Source: an uncultured Alphaproteobacteria bacterium
GTDB taxonomy: Bacteria; Pseudomonadota; Alphaproteobacteria; RF32; CAG-239
Direction: 5' to 3'
NCBI GenBank assembly: GCA_904501925.1
Contig: CAJGCO010000026.1
Coordinates: 1-17,859 of the forward strand
Length of the DNA stretch: 17,859 nucleotides
Part shown: positions 1 through 7,225 of the stretch, in pieces
How the letters are laid out: every line of letters starts with the position of its first letter
Position numbering within the stretch: position 1 is the first letter of the stretch
Made by a program: the position numbers and the translations under genes
The notes under the pieces: generated by a model
The model's database searches: none
What the model saw: only the letters and a program-made list of their open reading frames with translations
Told to the model about the DNA's origin: nothing

Positions 1-1
1 A

Positions 2-350
2 AAAAGTTTGGTGAATGAGAGTGATTGTGAGCAAATAAAGTATTATGTAGAGACATTTGGTAGCGGATTTTTACCCTTGCATCAATTTTAATGCGAATGT
101 AGTTAATAAAGTTTATAGCTATTTGAATAAGGGCATAGATAATGATGTATGATAAAAGGGTTGAGTTAAAAGAGTTGCTTAAATCTTTTGCAATAAAATT
201 CAATATTTTGGCATAATAAATATGTGCAAAAGATGAAAGAGCATCCGGAAGCAATGCTAAAATAGAGGAAGTGATAAAAAATAATTTGCATTTTTTGATA
301 GTGGAGATGAAAAATTTATAGATATTCATGATTATTTATCTCCTTTTTGA
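2..350 (+). pseudogene. Frameshifted gene remnant, cut by the left edge
   Basis: The stretch carries coding-like sequence that is continuous only if several single-base shifts are allowed. An open stretch at 2-91 ends in LHQF and stop. Directly after it another frame (90-152) reads NANVVNKVYSYLNKG. A third stretch (142-216) starts with two ATG codons and reads YDKRVELKELLKS. A fourth (about 200-265) reads FWHNKYVQKMKEHPEA, a fifth (about 248-299) reads NAKIEEVIKNNLHF, and a sixth (297-350) reads DSGDEKFIDIHDYLSPF and stop. Each switch sits at an A- or T-rich spot, including the T run at 291-296. I read this as one or two decayed genes. I do not recognise the product. The 3' end overlaps the tail of the convergent ABC transporter gene by 19 bases. 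Sequencing error is an alternative for single shifts, but hardly for four. Confidence 0.5.
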
Positions 351-2098
351 GTATTAAAGTTTAAGTAGCCATCTGCTTGGAGGGAGTAAAAATGTTTGAA
401 AGTACTGTTTTTCTTCTTTAAGAGATTTTGAGGTGTATCGTCTTCTATTATTTTTCCATTATTAAGAACGATAATTCTATCCATTGAGCGAAGAGTTGAC
501 AGGCGGTGAGCTATGGCAATTACCGTTTTGTTGTTCATTAGATTTGAAAGTGCTTGTTGAATAGCAAATTCAGCTTCGCTGTCAAGAGCAGAGGTTGCTT
601 CATCTAGGATTAGAATTGGTGCATCTTGAAGAATAGCTCGAGCTATGGCAATACGTTGGCGTTCGCCACCAGAAAGAAGTATGCCTCGTTCTCCAACAAT
701 GCTATCATAGCCGTTTTTTAGTTCCATAATGGTATCATGAATGTGGGCAAGTTTGCAGGCATTGATAATTTCATCATTTGATGCTTTGGGTTTGGTAATT
801 TTTAGGTTTTCAAGCAAACTTCGGTTAAATAGGGTTACATCTTGCGGAACATAAGAGATATTTTTATGAAGTGAAAATTCGGTTATGTCTGATATATCTT
901 GATTATCTATAAGAATTTTTCCTTTTTGAGGTGTATAAGAGCGAAGAAGAAGATTAATTAAACTTGATTTACCAGAGCCTGATAAACCAACAAGACCTAC
1001 TTTTTGATATGGTTTTATAGAGATGTTCAAGTTTTTGAAAACTTCTTTTTCTTTGATGTATGAAAAAGTTATATCTTGATATTCAATAGATGGTGATTTT
1101 ATCTTTAATGGGAAAGCTGTTTCTTTGTCTTTAATTTCTATGGGTTTATAGATTAAGTCTATGTTTGATTTTAGTTCTCCTAAATCTTGAAAGAAAGATG
1201 TAGAAGCTCTTGATAATCTACCTAGTTCAGAAAGTAGCATATTTATGGTGCTAAAAGAAAAATACGCTAAACCTAAATTTAAGTTATCATAAATGGCAAA
1301 ATAAATTATGGCAAAATAGCAAGAGATTGTAAATATAGTTTCTGTAAATTCTAGAATAAAAGTTGATGAAGCACGATTATTTTCGCATTCATAAGTGGAA
1401 TGAAGATATTTTTTTAAGATTTTGAACGCATTAAGCTTTTCAGAAAATATAGAACCTGTATATTTTACGAGTTTGTAGTTTGTGATGCTATCTATATTAA
1501 AACCTATATAGTCTTTTTCTAATTTTCCACGTGTAGCCCATAAATTATGAATAGTTTTACCTAATTTTTTGATGATTAAATAAAAGGGAATTGATAATAT
1601 TATAATTGTAAGGGCAAGTTTTGGGCAACTATTGGCAATAATTGAAAAGGCAAAAATAAAGTTGATGATTGGACGAATTAAACCAAAAAGAAAGTTTATT
1701 GATAGAATGTAAAATCCTGTAGAAGCGGAAGTAATGGCAGTTGAGATACGGCTAGTCATTTCATCATCAAAATAACGAGTATTATGATGATGAACATGAT
1801 TAAACATTTCTAGAGTTATGTTGGCGGTAAATGTTGATTCTACATCAACCTTTATAGTACTTAAAAAATATTGATTGATGGCTTGTAGGACTTTTAGGAT
1901 AATAAATAAAATAAACCAAAATAAAATGCTATCTATGGCAAGTGATTTGTTTTCTATACTAAAGCAGTTTATGATTTTGGATGTTACGTATGGTGTTATG
2001 CTTAAGGCAATAGATGCTAATATAAAAGAAAGGGCATAAGGGATAAATAAGTGTTTTAATTTTTTTATATTAGTAAGGATTAGTTTTGTTAAATTCAT
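332..2098 (-). CDS. ABC exporter, fused permease and ATPase (MsbA/MdlB type)
   Basis: This is a half-size ABC exporter that would work as a homodimer in the inner membrane, using ATP to move a lipid, peptide or drug outward. From the chosen start it has 588 residues. Hydrophobic membrane segments lie in about residues 15-300 (ABC type-1 exporter fold) and the nucleotide-binding domain follows. Walker A GLSGSGKSS is near 371-379, the Q-loop YVPQD near 416-420, the signature LSGGERQR near 475-482, Walker B ILILDEATSALD near 495-506 and the H-loop His near 531, so the ATPase looks intact. The frame stays open up to 2182, but that extension runs into the argS terminator. I chose the ATG at 2096-2098, which starts MNLTKLI and has AGGA nine bases upstream. 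A promoter fits this start. The substrate cannot be told from sequence; MsbA-like lipid export is only one option. Confidence 0.88.
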   Translation of the reverse strand: MNLTKLILTNIKKLKHLFIPYALSFILASIALSITPYVTSKIINCFSIENKSLAIDSILFWFILFIILKVLQAINQYFLSTIKVDVESTFTANITLEMFNHVHHHNTRYFDDEMTSRISTAITSASTGFYILSINFLFGLIRPIINFIFAFSIIANSCPKLALTIIILSIPFYLIIKKLGKTIHNLWATRGKLEKDYIGFNIDSITNYKLVKYTGSIFSEKLNAFKILKKYLHSTYECENNRASSTFILEFTETIFTISCYFAIIYFAIYDNLNLGLAYFSFSTINMLLSELGRLSRASTSFFQDLGELKSNIDLIYKPIEIKDKETAFPLKIKSPSIEYQDITFSYIKEKEVFKNLNISIKPYQKVGLVGLSGSGKSSLINLLLRSYTPQKGKILIDNQDISDITEFSLHKNISYVPQDVTLFNRSLLENLKITKPKASNDEIINACKLAHIHDTIMELKNGYDSIVGERGILLSGGERQRIAIARAILQDAPILILDEATSALDSEAEFAIQQALSNLMNNKTVIAIAHRLSTLRSMDRIIVLNNGKIIEDDTPQNLLKKKNSTFKHFYSLQADGYLNFNTQKGDK

Positions 2099-2132
2099 AA
2101 GATATAGTCCTAATAGTTGTAATATGTTTGGG

Positions 2133-2161
2133 AGTGTATCATAAAATTGAGATATGGTCAA
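2133..2161 (-). promoter_or_regulatory. Sigma-70-like promoter of the ABC exporter gene
   Basis: On the minus strand TTGACC (2156-2161) and TACACT (2133-2138) are separated by 17 nt. The spacer ends in TGA, an extended -10. It lies between the argS terminator and the ATG at 2098, giving a leader of roughly 28 nt. Confidence 0.45.
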
Positions 2162-2164
2162 TAT

Positions 2165-2199
2165 AAAAAAAAAGCACCTCAAGTTGGAGGTGCTTTTTT
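2165..2199 (-). terminator. Intrinsic terminator of argS
   Basis: The stem GCACCTC (2174-2180) pairs with GAGGTGC (2187-2193) around a 6-nt loop. A long A run on the left and a T run on the right flank it. Read on the minus strand it starts about 25 nt after the argS stop. The flanking runs would also let it work on the plus strand. Confidence 0.85.
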
Positions 2200-2217
2200 G
2201 TTATATAATGTTTTGGG

Positions 2218-3975
2218 TTACATTTTTTCTGGAGCTTTGAAGCCTAATAAATTTATTGATGTATCTAATACATTTAAGGTTAGAGTAATTAGAGAAATAA
2301 GTGAGTGTAAGATAGTTTCATTTGTTTCAGCTAATATCTTCTTATTGTGATAGAATGCATTGAATTTATTAGAAATTTCATAAATGTATTGACACAAAAT
2401 TGAAGGAGCATCTTTTTTTACGGTTTCAGTTAGTATATGGCTGAACTTAATTAAAGATAAAGCAAGATCACGTTCAGCATCACAAGTAAATGATGAGAAT
2501 GGATTTGTACCTTCAAATGGATTTAGATTTAGTTTTGATAAGATTGATTTGATACGAACCATTGTATATAAAATATAAGGCCCAGTATTTCCTTCAAATG
2601 AAGCAAATTTATCTATATCAAAAATGTAGTTGCTTTCGCATGGGTTTTGTAAATCGCCATATTTAATTGCTGAAAGAGCAATAATTTGAGAGAGCTCTTT
2701 TAGTTCTTCTTGTGACATATTTTCACTATCTTTAATTGATACTTTTGATTCTACTGTATCTAAAAGTTCTGATAATTTCATTGTGCCACCTGAACGTGTT
2801 TTAAAAGGTTTGCCGTCAGAACCATTTACTGTACCAAATCCAACAAATGAAAGAGTTGTTTTTTCATCTACAATACCAGTTTTGAAAGCACAACGGAAAA
2901 CTCTTTCAAAGTGTAAATCTTGACGTTTATCTACTACATAAATTACTCTATCAGGATTAAAGTCTTGGCGTCTTTGTACAAGAGTTGCAAGGTCAGTTGT
3001 TTCATAAATTGCAGAGCCGTTTGATTTTAAAATGATACAAGGAGGGATTGGAGCAGTGTCTGTTTCTTTTTTTACATCTACAATTAGTGCGCCATCACTA
3101 ATATATGCATGTCCATCTTTTTTCATCTTTTCAACCATTGCAGGGATATATTGATCAGCATCTGATTCACCATACCAATAGTCAAAATCTACATCAAGAC
3201 GACCATAATTTCTTTTTAGGTCTTGAAGTGATACGTTCATAATATGGTGCCATAATGCACGATATCCAATTCTACCTGATTGTAATTCTTGAGTGGTGTT
3301 ACGAGCATCTTCAAGATAAACTTCATCTTCTTTTGATTTTTTGGAAGCGGTTGGATAGATTTCTTCTAAATCTTTTAATGTAAATGGAGCTGTATCAGGA
3401 TATTGACCTTCGTAATTTTCATCAAAATAGCAAAGGTTTGGTTGGCGTTGTTTTAATTCATGGATAATTAAACCCATTTGTAAACCCCAGTCGCCAAGGT
3501 GAGCATCGCCAATTACATTATTGCCATAAAAACGGTTTAGTCTTTTTAGAGCTTCACCAATTACAGCTGAACGAAGATGACCAACGTGTAAAGGTTTAGC
3601 AACGTTTGGACCACCGTAATCTATAACAACAGTTTTTATATCTTCTTTATTTTCAAAACCACATTTAGGAGAGGTTAACATGCCGTTTAAGTAGTTTTGT
3701 AAAAATTCATCTTTAACGTTGATATTAATAAAACCAGGGGCTACTACATTAACATCTTTAATTATATCATTTTCTTTGATGTTTGCTAAAACTTCTTGAG
3801 CTATCATAAGAGGTGCTTTGCGATAAAGTTTTGCCCCTCCCATAGCGCCGTTTACTTGGAATTGACATAAGTCTGGTCGGTTAGAAACAGTTACTCGTCC
3901 TAGTTCTCTATCAAAGCCTGCTTGTTCAAACGAGTTCATAAAAATTTCATTTAGAGTTTCTATTACCGATAACAT
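2218..3975 (-). CDS. argS: Arginyl-tRNA synthetase
   Basis: This class Ia aminoacyl-tRNA synthetase attaches arginine to tRNA-Arg in the cytoplasm. The N-terminal tRNA-binding domain covers about residues 1-110. The HIGH-type motif HVGH is at 130-133 inside NVAKPLHVGHLRSAVIGE. The KMSKS region is represented by KPFKTRSGGTMKL near 389-401, a divergent form common in ArgRS. The DALR-type helical anticodon-binding domain follows, with NTGPYILYTMVR near 463-474. The 585-residue length is normal. The frame is open to 4164, but that would run into the pgi start region. The ATG at 3973-3975 has GGAG seven bases upstream and an excellent promoter, so I start there. A tRNA-Arg(TCT) gene lies in the same window. 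Confidence 0.97.
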   Translation of the reverse strand: MLSVIETLNEIFMNSFEQAGFDRELGRVTVSNRPDLCQFQVNGAMGGAKLYRKAPLMIAQEVLANIKENDIIKDVNVVAPGFININVKDEFLQNYLNGMLTSPKCGFENKEDIKTVVIDYGGPNVAKPLHVGHLRSAVIGEALKRLNRFYGNNVIGDAHLGDWGLQMGLIIHELKQRQPNLCYFDENYEGQYPDTAPFTLKDLEEIYPTASKKSKEDEVYLEDARNTTQELQSGRIGYRALWHHIMNVSLQDLKRNYGRLDVDFDYWYGESDADQYIPAMVEKMKKDGHAYISDGALIVDVKKETDTAPIPPCIILKSNGSAIYETTDLATLVQRRQDFNPDRVIYVVDKRQDLHFERVFRCAFKTGIVDEKTTLSFVGFGTVNGSDGKPFKTRSGGTMKLSELLDTVESKVSIKDSENMSQEELKELSQIIALSAIKYGDLQNPCESNYIFDIDKFASFEGNTGPYILYTMVRIKSILSKLNLNPFEGTNPFSSFTCDAERDLALSLIKFSHILTETVKKDAPSILCQYIYEISNKFNAFYHNKKILAETNETILHSLISLITLTLNVLDTSINLLGFKAPEKM

Positions 3976-4012
3976 TTTATTCTCCGTAAATAAAGGTTGC
4001 AATTTGTTGGGG

Positions 4013-4041
4013 ATATTAAAAGAAAACGCTAATTGTGTCAA
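4013..4041 (-). promoter_or_regulatory. Strong sigma-70-like promoter of argS
   Basis: On the minus strand TTGACA (4036-4041), a 17-nt spacer and TAATAT (4013-4018) give a near-consensus promoter. Transcription would start about 30 nt before the argS ATG at 3975. This also supports rejecting the upstream extension of the frame. Confidence 0.75.
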
Positions 4042-4073
4042 GTTTAATTTTTGGGGAGAAGAGGGGGATTTTG

Positions 4074-4112
4074 TTGACTTTTTTTTGATTTGGAGTAAAT
4101 AGAGGTCATTAT
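4074..4112 (+). promoter_or_regulatory. Probable promoter of pgi
   Basis: Two overlapping candidates lie in the divergent argS-pgi spacer. TTGACT (4074-4079) pairs with TAAATA (4096-4101) at 16 nt, and TTGATT (4085-4090) pairs with CATTAT (4107-4112) at 16 nt. I cannot choose between them. Confidence 0.4.
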
Positions 4113-4139
4113 TTGTTTTAACAATTATAGGAGACTTAT

Positions 4140-5771
4140 ATGCCTGTATCTTTAGCAGTTGCAAAGTTAATGGAAGAATATAATCGTTTTTCTTCTACAA
4201 CATTAAATGAATTATTTGATAAAGATGAGAAAAGAGCTGAAAAATATACTATTGAATTTAGTGATTTGATGTATGATTACTCTAAGAATAGATTTGATGA
4301 TAAAGTTTTAGATGCTTTATTTGATTTGGCTGAAGAGCATAACTTAAAAGCTCGTATTAATGATATGTTTGAAGGTAAAAAAATAAACGTATCTGAAAAT
4401 AGAGCAGTGCTTCATACTGCACTTCGTAATTTTTCTGGTGAAAGTGTTTATGTTGATGGTAAAGATGTAATGCCAGATATATTACGTGTTCAAGAAAAAA
4501 TGAAAGTTTTCTCTGATGCTGTTCGTAGCGGTGAATTTAGAGGTGCAACCGGTAAAAAACTTACTAATATTGTAAATATTGGTATTGGTGGTTCTGATTT
4601 GGGGCCTTATATGGTAACGACAGCTTTGAGAAAATATTGGGCTGATGATATTGAATGTTATTTTATTTCTAATATTGATGGTACAGCTTGTGCTGAAGTA
4701 TTAAAAAGAATAAATCCTGAAGAAACATTATTTATTGTTGCATCAAAGACATTTACTACAATTGAAACACTTACAAATGCAAGAACTTGCCGTGAGTGGT
4801 TAGTTAAGGCATTGGGTGAAGATGCTGTTAAAAATCACTTTGTTGCATTATCTACAAATGCTAAAGAAGTTGAGAAGTTTGGTATTGATATAAACAATAT
4901 GTTTGAATTCTGGGATTTTGTTGGTGGACGTTATTCTTTATGGTCAGCAATTGGTTTATCTATTGCTTTGGCTGTTGGATATGATAATTTTATAGAATTA
5001 TTAAAAGGTGCTGAAGCTATGGATATTCACTTTAGAAATGCACCTTTAAGAGAGAATATTCCTGTTATTATGGCGTTACTTGGTATTTGGTATAATGATT
5101 ATTATAATCTTCATAGATATGCTGTTATTCCTTATAACCAATATATGAAATTCTTGCCTTCATATTTACAACAATTAGATATGGAAAGTAATGGTAAATC
5201 TGTTAGATTAGATAATAAGAAAATTACAGATTATGCAACAGGTCCTGTGTTGTTTGGTGGGGCAGGAACTGATGTTCAACACTCATTCTTCCAATTATTA
5301 CATCAAGGTACAGCGGCTGTTCCTGTTGACTTTATTATTCCTGCTATTTCTCAGAATGAGACAGGTAAACACCATTTAATCTTATTAGCTAACGTTTTAG
5401 CTCAAGCTGAAGCTTTGATGAAAGGTAAAACTTTGGAAGAAGTTGAAGCAGAGTTAAGAGCTAGTGGTAAAAATGAAGAAGAAATTGAAAAAATTAAATA
5501 TAATAAAGTGTTTGAAGGTAACCGTCCTTCTAATATGTTTATTATCAAAAAGTTGACACCATTTACTTTGGGTATGTTGATTGCTATGTATGAACATAAG
5601 GTTTATACTCAAGGTGTTATTTGGGAAATTGACTCATTTGACCAATGGGGAGTTGAGCTTGGTAAACAACTTGCTTTGAAGATTTTACCAGAACTTGAAA
5701 GTGATGAATTGAAAAAGCATGATGGTTCTACTGAAAACTTAATTAAAAGAATTAAGCAAATTAGAGGTTAA
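4140..5771 (+). CDS. pgi: Glucose-6-phosphate isomerase
   Basis: The enzyme interconverts glucose 6-phosphate and fructose 6-phosphate in the cytoplasm (glycolysis and gluconeogenesis). It has 543 residues, close to the E. coli-type enzyme. Visible family signatures are IGIGGSDLGP near 147-156, GGRYSLWS near 262-269 (Arg265), DMESNGK near 347-353 (Glu349, the expected catalytic base), GTDVQHSF near 376-383 (His380) and EIDSFDQWGVELGKQ near 496-510 (Lys509). All expected active-site residues are present. The start ATG has AGGAG six bases upstream. The gene is transcribed away from argS and ends in a perfect hairpin terminator. It is a single-gene unit. Confidence 0.98.
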   Translation: MPVSLAVAKLMEEYNRFSSTTLNELFDKDEKRAEKYTIEFSDLMYDYSKNRFDDKVLDALFDLAEEHNLKARINDMFEGKKINVSENRAVLHTALRNFSGESVYVDGKDVMPDILRVQEKMKVFSDAVRSGEFRGATGKKLTNIVNIGIGGSDLGPYMVTTALRKYWADDIECYFISNIDGTACAEVLKRINPEETLFIVASKTFTTIETLTNARTCREWLVKALGEDAVKNHFVALSTNAKEVEKFGIDINNMFEFWDFVGGRYSLWSAIGLSIALAVGYDNFIELLKGAEAMDIHFRNAPLRENIPVIMALLGIWYNDYYNLHRYAVIPYNQYMKFLPSYLQQLDMESNGKSVRLDNKKITDYATGPVLFGGAGTDVQHSFFQLLHQGTAAVPVDFIIPAISQNETGKHHLILLANVLAQAEALMKGKTLEEVEAELRASGKNEEEIEKIKYNKVFEGNRPSNMFIIKKLTPFTLGMLIAMYEHKVYTQGVIWEIDSFDQWGVELGKQLALKILPELESDELKKHDGSTENLIKRIKQIRG

Positions 5772-5786
5772 GTTTCTAGATTTAAC

Positions 5787-5816
5787 AAAAAGGATACTCA
5801 ATTGAGTATCCTTTTT
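5787..5816 (+). terminator. Bidirectional terminator between pgi and the repeat-protein gene
   Basis: This is a 30-nt perfect palindrome. Five A, GGATACTC, AATT, GAGTATCC and five T form a long stem with a T tail in both directions. It lies 15 nt after the pgi stop and 9 nt beyond the stop of the convergent gene at 5825. Confidence 0.9.
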
Positions 5817-5824
5817 TGTTTAGT

Positions 5825-6544
5825 TTAAATCCAGCCAAGTTTTTGAGCTACGATTTTAACTTCTTCGTGCGTACCTCGTTGGTTGTGGTACTTTACAAAT
5901 ATATCCTTTTTGCCTAATGCAATGAGGGCAAATTGACTTGCTGGCTCAAGGAAATAATCTTCACAATATAACGCAATGTAGCGATCTATGAATTTTGTGA
6001 AAAATATTGGTTCATTTGAGGGTAACAAGCGCTCATTTTGGATATACTTAAAAAAGTATGCACGATGTTCAGGCTTAAAAAGCTCTCGCTCTGGAGTTTC
6101 TGACAAAACCTGATGCTTGAGATATTTATCTAGCTTATCGTATGATTTTTGCTGAACGATGAACATCTCAATGTAGGGGTCTAGATGATGAGTTATAATG
6201 TATTGATCAAAAAACTCTTCATACTCCGGCTTAATAAGACGCTGCTGGGCAAAAATAGATAGGTGGTTAGATTTGATGTAGAGATTAAACATATCGGTTA
6301 ATTTGTTTTCTACAATCATAACTTCCTGATAGTTTTCTAGCTTGCGCTGTTTAATGAAAGCTTTAAAAATGTTGAGATGATTTTCTTTAATCATCTTTTC
6401 AATTGCTTTGGGAGATATACAGCAGTACTCAAGGTATTGGGATAGCAAATCAACATAGTTATATGCTACAATCCAGATTTCTTGTTCTTCTGTTAACATC
6501 TCCTCTTTTGCAATAAGAGCTGCAATAAGATCTTTTTTTCTCAT
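5825..6544 (-). CDS. Helical repeat protein with eight 26-residue repeats, unknown function
   Basis: I do not recognise this 239-residue protein. Residues 18-225 divide exactly into eight 26-residue units with no insertions (18-43, 44-69, 70-95, 96-121, 122-147, 148-173, 174-199, 200-225). Within a unit, position 5 is Glu or Gln in seven of eight, and 8-9 and 16-17 are mostly hydrophobic. Position 20 is Tyr in seven (Phe in the other), and position 26 is Leu in six. The pattern suggests two short helices per unit stacked into a solenoid, probably a binding scaffold. There is no signal peptide, membrane segment or visible catalytic motif. Codon use differs from the neighbours: many CTC, CTA, TAC, AAC, CCC and CGC codons, suggesting transfer or a different history. 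No clear Shine-Dalgarno precedes the ATG. It forms its own unit, divergent from queH. Confidence 0.82.
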   Translation of the reverse strand: MRKKDLIAALIAKEEMLTEEQEIWIVAYNYVDLLSQYLEYCCISPKAIEKMIKENHLNIFKAFIKQRKLENYQEVMIVENKLTDMFNLYIKSNHLSIFAQQRLIKPEYEEFFDQYIITHHLDPYIEMFIVQQKSYDKLDKYLKHQVLSETPERELFKPEHRAYFFKYIQNERLLPSNEPIFFTKFIDRYIALYCEDYFLEPASQFALIALGKKDIFVKYHNQRGTHEEVKIVAQKLGWI

Positions 6545-6594
6545 AATTGTTAAGGGTTATAATTTTTAGACATAATTTTTATCGATTGTTCGGC

Positions 6595-6623
6595 AATGTA
6601 TATTATATTTTAAATTTTGTCAA
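6595..6623 (-). promoter_or_regulatory. Probable promoter of the repeat-protein gene
   Basis: On the minus strand TTGACA (6618-6623) and TACATT (6595-6600) are 17 nt apart. Transcription would start about 44 nt before the ATG at 6544. The leader holds a short inverted repeat, ATTG (6585-6588) and CAAT (6594-6597). Confidence 0.45.
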
Positions 6624-6672
6624 ATAAAAGTTTTGCTTGAAAAAAATCTAAAATGTTGTAGAGCTATTTATT

Positions 6673-7224
6673 ATGATTAAAAATAGTGATGAAAAAATAT
6701 TGTTGTTATCTTGTTGCGCTCCTTGTGCTTGTGCTGTGATTAAACGTATGAGGGAAGAAGGGGTTAATTTTGCTGTGGTTTTTTATAATCCTAATATTCA
6801 TCCTTACGATGAATACATAAAAAGACGTGATGAGCAAAAAAATCTTTGTCAAAAATGGGGGATTGAATTTATTGAATTAGAATATAATGTGAGGGACTGG
6901 ATGGAGGCAACTAAAGAATATAAAGATGAACCAGAGAGAGGTAAGAGATGTTCTATTTGCTTTGAGTTTCGCTTGAAAAAAGTTATGGAGTATGCAAAAG
7001 AATTAGGAATAAAGAAAGTTGCTTCGGTTTTGGGAGTATCCCGTTGGAAAGATTTAAATCAGGTAAATGAAGCAGGAAAAAAAGCCTCAGATAGTGTTGG
7101 TGTAGAATATGTTTTAATAGAAGGGCGCAAAGGAGGAATGCAAGAAAAACGTTTGCAACTTATTAAAGAGTTAGAGCTATATAATCAAGAATATTGTGGA
7201 TGTATATATTCTATAAGAAAATAA
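6673..7224 (+). CDS. queH: Epoxyqueuosine reductase QueH
   Basis: QueH (formerly DUF208) reduces epoxyqueuosine to queuosine in tRNA, the last step of queuosine synthesis. It is an iron-sulfur enzyme unrelated to the cobalamin-dependent QueG. The 183-residue protein has the family Cys pattern: SCCAPC at 13-18 (Cys14, Cys15, Cys18), GKRCSICFEFRL at 90-101 (Cys93, Cys96) and YCGCIYS at 174-180 (Cys175, Cys177). VLGVSRWKDLNQVNEAG near 119-135 also fits the family. The ATG has only a weak GAG about ten bases upstream, and I see no clear promoter in the 128-nt spacer shared with the divergent repeat-protein gene. Its stop codon ends one base before the stop of the convergent CHAP-like gene. No other queuosine gene is in view. 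Confidence 0.93.
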   Translation: MIKNSDEKILLLSCCAPCACAVIKRMREEGVNFAVVFYNPNIHPYDEYIKRRDEQKNLCQKWGIEFIELEYNVRDWMEATKEYKDEPERGKRCSICFEFRLKKVMEYAKELGIKKVASVLGVSRWKDLNQVNEAGKKASDSVGVEYVLIEGRKGGMQEKRLQLIKELELYNQEYCGCIYSIRK

Positions 7225-7225
7225 G

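Noticed and set aside
2147..2350. Open frame of 67 codons on the plus strand
   Set aside because: It starts in the ABC promoter region, runs through the argS terminator and overlaps the 3' end of argS in antisense; no ribosome site or coding character.
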